Part shown: positions 23,490 to 34,799 of the stretch, piece after piece
Numbering within the stretch: the first letter of the stretch is position 1
Layout of the letters: every line of letters begins with the position of its first letter
Assembly: GCA_944472135.2 (NCBI GenBank)
Contig: OX235270.1
Span: forward strand, 44,454,352 to 44,518,351
Reading direction: 5' to 3'
DNA from: Trichobilharzia regenti
Lineage: Eukaryota; Platyhelminthes; Trematoda; Strigeidida; Schistosomatidae
Length of the DNA stretch: 64,000 bases
The notes under the pieces: model-generated
Told to the model about the DNA's origin: nothing
The model's database searches: none
The model's input: the letters and a program-made list of their open reading frames with translations, nothing else
Program-made: the position numbers and the translations under genes

Positions 23490-24079
23490 ATTCGTTAGCT
23501 TGTAGCAAAAGATAAGGTTTGGCTTAAGATATCTTTTCCAGAGTGGTTCTTTTTGCAGTCTGCCTCAACTCTCAGAGTAGTTGGGACTACATTCTAAACC
23601 AAGCGTTCTTGAGGTAGACTACCGTTGCACTCTCTCTAATTTAGGCTTGTCATTCTGTTGCAGTCCGCTATGAATAAACTGGTAGTATTCCAAAATAGGT
23701 CGGAAACAGAATTTATGTAATAAAGCAGGATTCAGCACAGCATGTTGCTAGACCACTTAGTTCAAGATGTATTTTACTCATCATATAATTTAATTCATGA
23801 CTGTATGAGGTGTAAACGACTTTGAGTTCGTCAGCATATAGGAATGGTTTACCTGAGGTGAAGCAGTTACAAGTGCTGTCAATGTAGGCTGTAAGTAAGA
23901 GTGGTACTAGGACACTTACCTGCACAGCCCCACTTGTGATCTACCTAGCATGAGACAATGCTAACCCGGCTTCGGTTATTTGTACACAGTTATGTAATGG
24001 ATTTCGATTTCCACGTGAGTACAGCTTCTCAAAGATAATACTGTGAGATACCATGTCAAATGCTCTAGATAATTTGAAG

Positions 24080-24092
24080 TAGAGAACAGAGA
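24080..24092. repeat. 13-bp target duplication of PLE copy C, left
   Basis: TAGAGAACAGAGA at 24080-24092 recurs at 25237-25249. The sequence belongs to the CR1 RT gene, which reads VSVLY on both sides. Confidence 0.85.
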
Positions 24093-24120
24093 TTTTATTT
24101 TGATAAATCACACACAGTGT

Positions 24121-24122
24121 TG

Positions 24123-24154
<32 letters not shown>

Positions 24155-24160
24155 TATAAA
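24121..24160. repeat. (TA)n-rich microsatellite
   Basis: TA dinucleotide run between the inverted tail piece and the body of PLE copy C. Confidence 0.9.
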
Positions 24161-25080
24161 TCATCCACTGTTATACCATATAAGGAGGGGACATCTGAGA
24201 CACTCCCTGCGTAGGATTCTAAATAAAGCAGGAATTAGGGTGGCATTTAAACCCTTCTACAAACTCACTCAGGGACAAGCTGTGTAGGTTAAAAGACCCT
24301 ATAGGTTGACCCAATTAGACAAAATAATATAATTTACACAACACCCTGCAATGACTGTGAGCTAAGTCAACTACATAGGTCAAACTAGTAGGTCAGGGGT
24401 AGTCAGATTGTCGGAACATAAGAATTTAGCTAAGGTAAGAATGGTTGACGCTGAAAAGATAAATAATTTAGAAGAAAGCTCAGCGATTGCACTGCATGGA
24501 TGCATTAACACCCAACCACACTATAGGGTGGGTGGGAGAGGGTTGAAATTCTAAAATGTAATCTAGGTAGGTAAAGAGAGAGGTTGATCACAGAATCCTT
24601 GTTCATCGAGTCTACACCAAACACATGCAACAGAAATGACTCAATGCAAATACCAGAGATATGGAAGATATTATTACCGCAGGTCAAATCAGAAGAGGAT
24701 AATAAATAGTCTTAAAATTCTATTTCAATTCAAACACATCACAACATTCTAACATAAAAACTTATTATGACTTAAAACACTCGTCGTATTTCCCATCTGA
24801 TTATAGTTGATCAATAACGCTCGTATTATCGCCATCAGTCAAATCAGAAGATGTTAAATAATCTTTAAATTCTACTTGAATTCAAACGCATTCAAACAAC
24901 ATTCTAACAAGTAGCCTATTATGACTGTAAAACACACTCGTCCTTTTTTCCCATCTAACTGCAATTGATCAACAACACTCGTACTATTATTTCTGAATGC
25001 ACATTATCTCACATTGATTTTAATCCAATATCTAATTGATTCTACACATGCATATAAATGAAAGAACAAAGTTGTGTGAG

Positions 25081-25131
25081 TAACTTGATGTGATCATGAG
25101 CAGTAGCTTGTGCTCGAAACGTCATCAGTTA
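25081..25131 (+). ncRNA. Hammerhead-like motif in PLE copy C tail
   Basis: Stem I pairs TAACTTGAT (25081-25089) with ATCAGTTA (25124-25131): eight pairs, one bulge. The core box is GTGATCA (25090-25096), then an extra T, stem II GAGC (25098-25101) with GCTC (25112-25115), GAAA and ACGT, with possible cleavage after GTC at 25123. Compared with CTGATGA, positions 3 and 8 are G and C, which can still pair with each other as C3-G8 does in the active ribozyme. Confidence 0.45.
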
Positions 25132-27682
25132 ATATAACTGTACAACACTGTGCGGGATTTATCAAAATAAAAATAAAATCTTATCCATAATGGAGTTATA
25201 CTCTACCACAGTGCCCAAGTTTCATACTTATGTCAATAGAGAACAGAGACTAGCTTACGTGATTCGTGATATACTAGTGATGCAGTTAAAGAAGTCTGAG
25301 TGGCAACTAACACAGGACCTGTTTTTGAGAAACCCTGTTGAGGCATTGTAATAAGATCTTCCTTAAGTGGGTAGTCTGTTAACTGATCTTTAACAACTTT
25401 CCCCATGATTCGCAAGACAACCGAGGTTATATTTATAGGTCTGAAATTGCGAACGTTTGCCTTTTGAGAAGTGTTGTTAGGTTGCAAACTTTGGAGGCAC
25501 TTTGAAGTGGCCTTAATTCTTCGTCGAGGTCCTTTTTAGGGCGTAGAGGCTTGATAAATTCAAGTGACTCTTCGACTGAGTGCAGTAGTGATACATCCTT
25601 AGTGGAATAGTACTGTTTCGTCAGCTTCCTCAACTTATTGTGGTATGCCCTTGGAATGTATTCAGCTTGGTGTCTAAATCATTTCACTACCTTCTTAGGA
25701 GCAACTGTATCTGGACAAAGTGTAACGCTCCTGAAAAATATCGGCACTACAGCCTACAGGGAGTCAAAGATAAAATAGCCATCCCATTGACAGCGTCGAA
25801 TGAGTTCTTGAACTAATCCTCAGTCTGTATGTTTGTAACTATGGCATATCGTGTACCCTGAATATTTTTTGTTTTCTCTATTAAGTGGTGAGGAAGGCAG
25901 AGGGCAGACTACCATTCTACAGCCCCTGCTGTAAAGCCTGTTACCAACATCGGTGGAGGCTGGAATTGTGTTATGATAAAACAAAAGATCCAACATGCTG
26001 TCAACACAGGTAGGTGTCTGAATGTGTTGTTGCCATCCATAACAGTCGACGTTGGGGACTGGAAGTACTTAACCAGTTGATGTCTGGAAGATTGAAGCCC
26101 CTGAATTTATTTTGTAATTAGTACGAAACGAGGGGCAAACTATTTAGCTAATAATACATCAGTTTCTTTGGTAAAGCATGATGCTCGGCGAGCTCAGTCT
26201 ACGAGAAGTTTGTACTTATCTCCACGTAAGACGATCCCCAGTGAATTCACAAAATTATTTTAAAACCACGTAGAAGTAGTGTCCGACATCTCTTAAAGCT
26301 ATGGACGTAAGGTTTAGAAGTGGTTGCTGTATCCATTTGGGGAAGGCTCATCGATTTCTGCAAGTAAGGGCTACGCATCATATTCCTAAATGCCTCCAGA
26401 AGTAACAGAATCTTCAGAAGTTATTAATGGGGTCCCAGCTCCTCTATTCCGAAACATATTATAGAGACAGGACATAAAATTGACGTTGGTACATTTTTAA
26501 ACCTATCTGTAAAACGTGTTTGGACTACATCTTAATTTTTTTTAGAAACCCAAGTGTGATTAGTGAGTTTAAACCACGTTTGTGGGTTGCAAAACTATTC
26601 GCCATCATACGAAACCCTCTTTGTTAAACTTCGTTTTGATACCAGTGAGGGTAGATATACTAATACCTCTAATATTTGGTTTAGTGATCTTTATTGTTAT
26701 TTTGACCCTCAATATGTGATTTTAATTCCACCTCAATTTATTTTCTAACCTCTTAACTGTATTAATTTCATATGTATCCCTATAACAAGTCCATGCGTGA
26801 CCAGATTGTCCAAAATTCGTTGCACAAATACAACACTACACGATTCAGACAAATTACGTCTTCTTATTACTTCGTCTAAATATCCACTTGTGTCAAAAAT
26901 AGTGACTGATGTAATCGCACATTGATATAAACTTTCATTAGTTCCTACTGTGCTGCCTTGTTAATATTATATTGATAGTCATATTCATGTATACATCCAG
27001 TGAACCCTTGTTTTCGTTTTTAGATAATCTGTAGTCTCAGTGACCTCGTAGGATTCGTTGCTGAAGAAAGTGGTTTCCAGTACCGCTGATTTTGTATTTT
27101 GTGTCGAATCACTAATAAATGTATTCTCTATACCTCAAATAGACATTCTACTTGTTGATAGTCACTAATAACTTTATAGAATGTTGTGAGCTACAGAGTT
27201 ATGGGGTTAGGGTCATGTGTTGTATTGAGTAGCGCGTTTAGAAGATACGTCCGCCCCTGAGGAATATTGTCGTCAATATGGAGTACATTCTCGTGATAAA
27301 TCTGTTAGCGGTAATTATCATCAGTACCTATATTTCGTAAGGATGGTATATAACGAAACGTACTAATTCAGTAGTCAAAGGTTAGAAATATCCGTTAAAA
27401 TTGAAACAGGTGCTCATGTGAGGGAAAACTGATTAATCGAAAGTTGAAACATCACGTAAGTGATAAAGTTTATAGCATTGTTTACATGCGCATAGTTAAG
27501 GTTATTTATTTAGAAATGATGGTAACTCGTTGATGGTTTAAGGGATGTTCTGTTTGATGGGAAATAGATGGGACATCGTGAATGAAAAACAGGGTAACTG
27601 GATAAGCAACATCAGCTGGCCAGCATACACATATTTTGAAGTAAAACACGATCGGGTAAAGTATTTCGAAGACAGGAGTAGA

Positions 27683-27687
27683 GCAGT
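27683..27687. repeat. 5-bp target duplication GCAGT, left
   Basis: GCAGT at 27683-27687 recurs at 31594-31598, exactly at the outer edges of the two LTRs. Confidence 0.9.
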
Positions 27688-28015
27688 TGTCAATCACGTC
27701 TCATAAACCGTTAATGCCCAGCTCTCGCTACGCTCGGGCCCACGCTGTTCCTTTGATTTTCAGAAACGCTTAGTAATAACAGACGCAAAAACCAAAACAC
27801 CGATCTGCCGCTTGTTATTTCTTTATTGTTACACCAACATATAAAAGGAATAAACGAACTAAGCAAACTAAGGTTTCTGACGATGTTTCACTCTTCTTTC
27901 TGAACAGCGACCGATGAGACGATGACTGTCGTATTGATGCCTCCGCGAAAATTGGGGAAGTTGATTTTGAGCAAACAACCAAGAATTGATCGTTCAATCT
28001 TCAACTCCATTGACA
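27688..28015 (-). repeat. 3' LTR of the gag-only element
   Basis: 328 bp, differing from the 5' LTR by four substitutions. Related solo or broken LTRs occur at 43046, 53631, 54750, 59133 and 62157. Confidence 0.9.
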
Positions 28016-28024
28016 CTCCCCGGC
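28016..28024 (-). promoter_or_regulatory. Candidate polypurine tract
   Basis: The minus strand reads GCCGGGGAG directly before the 3' LTR, where plus-strand priming occurs in LTR elements. Position supports the role; the tract is short. Confidence 0.5.
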
Positions 28025-28723
28025 AAAAAAGGGATCCATCCCTTTTTTCCTTCACGACCAATACACGTTGACTTGGATGCCATTGCGAGAACCTGGGTCA
28101 CACGGACAGAGCTGAAATGGAAAACAAACAGAAAAGCCAACACACCACAAGCATACCCACAGCACAATCTCACACATCGCTGACGACCTGCGCCTCCAGA
28201 TAGAGACCTCCTCTTGACATCTTGCAACACAATCGCCGCTTGCTAGAATGACTCTTGCAGAATGCAACGTGACCATAGCACCAACTCATGATACTCTACG
28301 CACATCCTCTTATCTACTCACTACCAATTACCACTGCAATCGCTTGTCACTCATTCTGCCTCAGTTCTAATAGCGGTGACGCATGCGAGCCTCAGTCGTT
28401 TACACTCTCGCTCCCCGGCGTGTGGGACCGCAGCTAACAATTATCTCCGCGTGCATTTCATTCTCAGCAATAGCCTAGCCTCCCCGGCGTATACGACCCA
28501 TCTGCTGTCCTTAACATCAATCAATTCATTCATGGATGTAGAAGACTCGAAACAACTTCAGAAATAATCACGACGAAAATTTTAACGAAATTACGCAATA
28601 ACAACAAGGTACGAAAACAACAAGTAAACACAATGAATCCAAAAAACACCAATTGATATGACACACCACACGTATATACAAATAGTACAAACAACCTCGC
28701 CGATCATGTCTTGGAGGAATTCC

Positions 28724-29163
28724 TTTGAAGAATTGCAGGACTTACACCAGTACGCCTACAAACCTTCTCAGGTTGACGATTGTAATTTGTGGAATGTCCG
28801 GACACAAACAAGATTAACCAACAATTACATCAATTGGAACTCACACAATTATTTAACACAAACATATGTACAATCAACACATCAAATGTTGTGGATTCTG
28901 GCACGGAAAACTACCCTTGAAGAACTGTAGGACTTACAGCAGTACGCCTACATTCCTTCTCAGGTTGATGATCCAAGTGGAAGTCGTCCGGACACAAACA
29001 GAATTACCAACAGCTAGATGACAGATGATATCAATTCAGTATATACAATATGAACTTGTGTACAAAATCACACACCAAGCACATTGGACTTCTCATTGAT
29101 GCGCCACCCTTTGAAGAATTGTAGGACTTACAGCAGTACGCCTACAACCCTTCTCAGGTTGAC
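28724..29163 (-). repeat. Three tandem units of about 190 bp in the 3' internal region
   Basis: A block reading GACTTACAGCAGTACGCCTAC and TTCTCAGGTTGA recurs at about 28724, 28915 and 29112, i.e. every 191-197 bp. It lies between the stop of the gag-like frame and the 3' LTR. The second copy of the element (near 56490-56720) has at least two related units. Confidence 0.8.
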
Positions 29164-29166
29164 GCT

Positions 29167-31121
29167 CTAGGTTGGAAAATCGTCGCAGAGTTCATTTGCT
29201 GACTTCCTTCTATCGGCTATATCCTCAAATCTGAACGGTAACACGCTCATGTCATTGTATCGTAGAATATAGATGACGAACAAACACACGACATATCTCA
29301 TCAACCAAGTGTAGAAACAGAGTAATTTACACCAAAGATAATAACATTCAAATAGTAACTTGAAACTAGAAATGCCTTTATTCTTGCAAGTCAATTTAAC
29401 AATCACTCTCTCCTTTACACTTGGCTTATCCTCACTAAACTGACCATTGATATTCGTCCTTTCAAACGAACTGATACTAGCATAGTCATTGCACAAGATA
29501 CTTGAGTTGATGGGTGTCTGTTTCATTGTGGATGACAGCACCAACGATGACTGAGTGACACAAGGTGATGAACTTAGTGGTGGATCAAAAGCTGTTCTTT
29601 TTCGGCTTTCAGATAGTTGTCCAACTGCAAGATTACCACCACTGCTGTCTTTCACTACTAGTTCGGGTTTAGCACTATCATCTGATGATAGGTGGGCTAC
29701 ACGCTGATCAATTACACTGACTGTCTCACAAGTATGCACATCTTCTGGAACTGCATCTGCGTTCAATTCTACTTCACGTTGTAGTTGTACAGAACCTTTA
29801 TTTAACTTAGCAGTAGTAGGCATATCCCGCATCTCATAATGATCAACCAAAGACAAATCTGCACTATCATGATCATTACCACAAATATTCAATTTACCGT
29901 CAAGTTCATCATTTCCAAACTCTTTGTTAACAGAAGTAGACAATTTTGGTTCCTCCTCACAAATCATTAAAGGTTGTATATCTTCACTCTGACTAGTTAT
30001 ACCTTGTAAACTTGTGGAGTCAGAACTGCACTCTGAAGCAACAACTCTATTCTGTGACACTCTATTCAACAACGGCTTACCAGTTGCAACTACAGACTTC
30101 TTCACAACACCGTTATCGTCACACAATTCGGAGTCAGGCCTGGAGTTTACATTTAGCTTATCACTGAACTTGCTCACTGGTTCACAGTTCACTTCTGTAT
30201 GCACCTCTTGCAAACGTGTAAAACACAACCGTGTTTGTCTTGCATCTTGTAACTTATCTGTTGAGGATGTACTACGAAACCTGTTGCACTCACTAGGTCT
30301 ATATGCATTACTATACATCATGGAGTCTTCTCGATATCCACCTCTCTGAGGCCTATTCGTCATCAATGATTGCATTTTGATCTCAGACTGCTCTATTCTA
30401 GGGGTGGTATGTAATAGAATGGCGAACTTGCTCATAGATTGATTGACACTAGTATTTACCAGTTTCAGGATATCATCGAACTTTGGCTCGATACCCTCAT
30501 CCTCCATATGGGAGCTCATCTTCACCCACTTCCTTTGCAGTCGAGTAGGTAGACGTCTTGCTATTACTTCTAGTATAAAACTCGAGTTGAGGTCACTCAT
30601 TCGATTCATCGAAATCATTCCATTCTTGTAAATTAGCAAATTATCTAAAAACTCAGTGAGTGCCTGGGAGTCATCCTGTAATTGACCACCATTACCCTTA
30701 ACAGCGTCGAATAATTTCCCTGCAATCATCGAAGGTCTTCCAAACCTTTGACGTAATATGCTCATAGCCTCGTAGTAGCCCTCTTTCGGCTTCATAAACT
30801 TACAACACTGTATAGCTCTTGCAGCATCTCCAGTGCAATATCTCATCAAATACATTAACTTCAATTCATCACTGAATAGAAACTACTCAACATGATCTCA
30901 AACTCCTTTACAAATTGTAAATAATCAGCTGGGTTTCCATCAAAACACCGTGGTTCATATTTAGGGAGTTTGATGTTCCTATTATCCCTGAACGGCGAAA
31001 CAGTAACATCAACCATGTCATGCTTAACATCAGACACATCGTTACAAGTAGCAGACAAGCCACCATGACTTACTTTCCTGTTTGCATCCAAGACACTCTG
31101 TCCCTTCTTTGACCCAGGCAT
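29167..31121 (-). pseudogene. Gag-like polyprotein with DUF1759-type region and hydrophobic tail, one frameshift
   Basis: The frame starts at an ATG at 31121 (MPGSKKGQ) and after a frameshift near 30865 continues to the stop at 29167, about 650 residues. Features in order: a KLPKYEPRCFDGNPADYLQF block and a following MRYCTGDAARAI ... EAMSILRQRFGRP block typical of BEL/Pao gag (DUF1759), a zinc-knuckle remnant where CFTRLQEVHTEVNC lacks the second cysteine, a long acidic serine-rich stretch, and a tail with a hydrophobic run of about 30 residues (LLFECYYLWCKLLCFYTW and on). Gag packages RNA into particles. No protease or polymerase follows. The hydrophobic tail resembles a membrane segment, but its role is unknown. 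Confidence 0.75.
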
Positions 31122-31265
31122 TGTTGAACTTGACCCAATTCCAAAAACGTTCCAGATATTGCTTGTTCAAAGAGGACTTGACCGGCACCAGGAAAAATAA
31201 ACGGCGACTATCCAAACTTTGACCAACTGTTTGAATCCGCCAGATCTGTTTCTATCGTCAGAAAC

Positions 31266-31593
31266 TGTCAATCACGTCTCATAAACCGTTAATGCCCAGC
31301 TCTCGCTACGCTCGGGCCCACGCTGTTCCTTTGATTTTCAGAAACGCTTAGTTATAACGGACGCAAAAACCAAAACACCGATCTGCCGCTTGTTATTTCT
31401 TTATTGTTACACCAACATATAAAAGGAATAAACGAACTAAGCAAACTAAGGTTTCTGACGATGTTTCACTCTTCTTTCTGAACAGCGACCGATGAGACGA
31501 TGACTGTCGTATTGATGCCTCCGCGACAATTGGGGAAGTTGATTTTGAGCAAACAACCAAGAATTGATCGTTCAATCTTCAACTACATTGACA
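31266..31593 (-). repeat. 5' LTR of the gag-only element
   Basis: 328 bp, ends TGTCAATG...GATTGACA in element orientation. The internal leader of about 145 bp lies between it and the gag start. No primer-binding site could be matched to a tRNA with confidence. Confidence 0.9.
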
Positions 31594-33329
31594 GCAGTCT
31601 TCTGGAACTATTAATTTAGTGAGCAATTAAATTTGTCTTTGAATTAAGACTGAAAGTAAGCGGCATATTGGTAAGCTAAACGATTATCATTATTCGGTTT
31701 CGTTAGAATAAGTATCCGAGTACTGTTTTACTCATCATTCTGTCTTTTGAATAACTTAGTAACATGGCGTTTACTTTCGGATCCAAATTACTAAGTAAAG
31801 GTTAATATCCCTAAGATTAAATTGTCGCCAAAGTAAGTAAATATGTTCATTTCTAGAAAATACTAAGGTTTGGAGTTGTTTTTTACTACCACAACACCAG
31901 GTGACTCACCAATTAGTCACAAAGTAAAACTAGATCTGTCAAAGAGAGTCCGCCCCTGACTTCTAGGTTTCGTGAAGGTAGAACTATATACATAGGTTAA
32001 TAGGATTAGACGCATGATGTCAATTCGAAACTAGGTAATTACGTTTCGCAGCTACAGAAAACACCACGTTACAATCTATTCCTTTAATCGTGTCAATCAA
32101 TGTGACATCAATTAAGACTAGAGAAGGAACACCACTGGTTTTCACAAAATCCATTTGTGTTCCCTAATATAATGTACATTCCGTAATTATAGGCAAACTA
32201 GGAAACGCACCAAGTCATCACATATACGAACAATAATTAATTTAAAGGAATGCCTACTCGATATGGTCCAGAGTTCATGTGAAGTGACACATGCCTACAT
32301 CTGAAAGTGCGTGTGTAAGGTATCGCATTTCGTCAGCCTTTCGTCTAAGTGACTCAATGGGTCGCCTCCATATTTAACAAATGCTCAGTCCATGAATTCT
32401 ACTTGTACCTGTAAAACACAAAGAATACCCTGCTGGGATATGGTGCTGTGTTACACTAGAGTCCCTCAGTTTACAGGTAAATCACACTTAATATCAGTAT
32501 TGCGGCTTTTAGTTGAAAAAGTCATTCGACTGTGTCACAGATGCTTTTGGCTGGATTCCTCAGTACCAAGTATTATTCCCTATGAGAGTGCATTGAAGAA
32601 ACCCTGCAGGGTGATATTGAAGCTTCGCCGAAAATTGAATAGAAGCATTTCACTCATACAAGATGTATGCAGTAAAGAATACATTATTAACTCATTGCGC
32701 TCACTCCTACATTACCCTATAAAATTCTCTAGTTTGGAAATGAAAAATCCACATATATATTGTGTCGTTAACTTCAGATACACACTAATATCTAAATTTC
32801 ATACGCCTTCTGTCTCAATACTCCATGTAATAATAGTTTGATTGTTATTTCCGAATGCAGTAATAAGTATTTCATGGGCCACGAGTAGCACTTGGTATTC
32901 AGCAGAGGTATGGGCACTTAGTGATTGTAATTTAGAGAACTGATACGACAAGGTTAGCTTTTTTCTAATATATACGCAACTATCAACACAATGAAAAGAT
33001 AATGACGAATTGTTATCACAAGCATTCTATTTACTATGGAGGGAATGTTATTACAAGCTAACTTCACAGTAACATGTACAAGTCTTGCATGTCATTGCAT
33101 CAGTAATATTAGCACACTAATTGTATTACGGCCAAGTGTAAATGATTTAAAGGCATCGTAACAATAACTTTGCGGGAGGTAGATGTATTGAAAGACTGCT
33201 TGCAGACACTATGTATGACGACATCTAGTAGAATGTCTACGGAGACTGACAACCTGCAATGAGGAAGACAAAAATGAAACAATTAGGAGACACATAAGAT
33301 AAGTATTTTTGACATAAGTATAAAATTTG

Positions 33330-33490
33330 GGCACTGTGGTAGAGTATAACTCCATTATGGATACGATTTTATTTTGATAAATCACACAGTGTTGTACAGC
33401 AATATTACTTGGTGGCGTTTTGAGCACAAACTATTGCTCATGATCATATCAAGTCAGTCACACAACTTTTTGCCTCATTCATATACATGA
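33330..33490 (-). repeat. Solo PLE tail in the left arm
   Basis: Reverse complement of the PLE 3' tail: CTACCACAGTGCCCAAATTT end, tail body and a hammerhead-like motif whose GAAA box has become AAAA. The matching copy at 44750 in the other arm shows that it predates the duplication. Confidence 0.75.
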
Positions 33491-33949
33491 GTATTTTACT
33501 TAAGCGTACTACAGGGATAAAAGGTCACTCATCTCATTCACTTCTATTCACACCATTTCTTACGTCCATGTTACTGACTTTTGGTTTATGTTTTCCTCTT
33601 CGGTGCACTTTATCTGGACAGTTTAAGGAATCGGGAAATGCATAGAGTACTTAGGAAACGGCATGAATAATTGTTTAAGCTAATTAACACTAGGTAGTTG
33701 TGACACTACGCATTTGCAGTGACAAAGCTGACTGACTGAGTTTTAACATGGAACTCAGCACAGAAGTGTAGCAGTTCGATTTGTGACGTTCCACACTTGA
33801 AAAATATTATATTTGGTTGGTAATAAGCAAAACATATTTCATCAGATGTGTTTCAACTTCGCATTTGGGCTACACGATAAAATTAACTAACTAATGAGAT
33901 ATAACGAGACAGAGTGTGAGAGTTATCTCGGGTAAGAGGAGAAATTATT

Positions 33950-34560
33950 GTAAGATCACTTTCTTCAGTTAGACAAGAACTAAATGAAAAAATACGATTA
34001 CCATTTGTTGACATTTTGCCTATTTTTATCCACGTTTTAGCATTTCATTATACCTGGACTATAGATCATTCTGACAGACTGACTTTCAACATAGAAGCTT
34101 GCACACAAGTGCACCCGCTTAAGTTAGCACATTCCATGTAGCACACAAAGGTAGAAGAAAAAAGAAATTAAATGTCACTATGATGAGCATAAATGTGATG
34201 AAAAACAAACAGTCATATGGAAAAAATATAAGGGTTGCTCAGATATGTGAGATTACACAGAGTGAATGCATCTGTGTCATTAACAACGTTTGAAATCACA
34301 TTTCTACTTAACACTAAGCTTAACCCCAATATTACTCACCATATTAGACTACTTAACACAGAAGAAAGGGTACAGACACTACGATCAAAAACCAGTAGTC
34401 TTTTCATATCTTCCAGTTTCAATGGTCACTTCTCGCAGCCTAAGTGGACATTACCATCAGCAAACACTAAGTTGACAAGACTGTTCCCTGGTAAGGGCCT
34501 AAAGTGAGTAACAGACAATTCGGTTAATACATTTATGATGAAAGTGAACTAAAATAAGGA
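33950..34560 (-). pseudogene. Internally deleted RTE LINE, left-arm copy
   Basis: The minus strand reads NLVFADGNVHLGCEK (the RT active-site block) followed at once by LKLEDMKRLLVFD, which in RTE elements lies more than 100 residues further on. The 3' region with CTTTGTGTGCTACA follows. The same join appears at 36.4 and 43.8 kb. Confidence 0.6.
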
Positions 34561-34799
34561 CGACAGTTGTAGAAATGAGCCTTGTACTACATCCTTCTTT
34601 GAAATATCAGTTCCTTCATAGTTTAGTTTCAGTAATAAGTGAATGGAATGCAGTCTACAGATTCATGAAATTCGCATACTGACGTACTACTTTCCTAGAA
34701 TCCTAGTTGATGTCTCCTCAGGAAAGTGGGAAATGAGCATTCCACTTGCGTAAACTCAATAGGCTGTGAACTGCTGACAATGAAAACGACAACAATTTT

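Larger units (their letters stand above)
24093..25236 (+). mobile_element. Penelope-like element copy C, inserted in CR1
   Basis: A 1144-bp insertion with a 13-bp target duplication. It opens with a short inverted copy of its own 3' tail (24093-24125 is the complement of about 25139-25170), then a TA-rich run. The PLE body follows, truncated to the end of RT and the GIY-YIG nuclease (24168-24530), then a long tail (24620-25236) with a partly duplicated segment and the hammerhead-like motif. An inverted piece at the 5' end is a known PLE trait. Confidence 0.85.
23490..26290 (-). pseudogene. CR1-type LINE (SR1-like), split by PLE copy C
   Basis: The minus strand shows, in element order: an APE endonuclease piece RGFNLPDINW (about 26110-26060; GDFN expected), RT fingers FRPINITSVVLRIMGKVVKDQL (about 25440), FKLSRAFDMVSHSIIFEKLY (about 24080), VSVLVPLLLTAYIDS and FLYADELKVVY (YADE in place of YADD at about 23838) and a C-terminal RPILEYYQ-like block (about 23700). 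The RT frame stops at 25237 and resumes at 24092, on either side of PLE copy C. Several stops and the changed catalytic motif make it inactive. Confidence 0.8.
27688..31593 (-). mobile_element. Complete gag-only LTR retroelement (BEL/Pao-like)
   Basis: A 3906-bp element on the minus strand with two 328-bp LTRs (27688-28015 and 31266-31593), TGTCAAT...ATTGACA ends and a perfect GCAGT target duplication. The LTRs differ at four positions, so the insertion is fairly young. The single protein region is gag-like with a hydrophobic tail. No protease, RT, RNase H or integrase is encoded, and the internal 3.25 kb leaves no room for them. It would need enzymes from an autonomous relative. Confidence 0.9.

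Noticed and set aside
28376..28930. Short open frames left of the gag-like gene
   Set aside because: They lie in the 3' internal region of the LTR element, include the tandem units and have no protein signal.
29167..29400. Envelope gene at the 3' end of the LTR element
   Set aside because: The hydrophobic segment is only about 30 residues, is in frame with gag and lacks a signal peptide, glycoprotein-like cysteine pattern or separate start. It is described as a gag tail.
30014..30349. Plus-strand frame of 111 codons
   Set aside because: Antisense shadow of the gag-like gene; a matching shadow occurs at 55270-55638 in the second copy.
32392..32841. 149-codon open frame in the left arm as a host gene
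   Set aside because: No recognised motif, no splice context, and the matching right-arm sequence (about 45.4-45.9 kb) does not keep the frame open.
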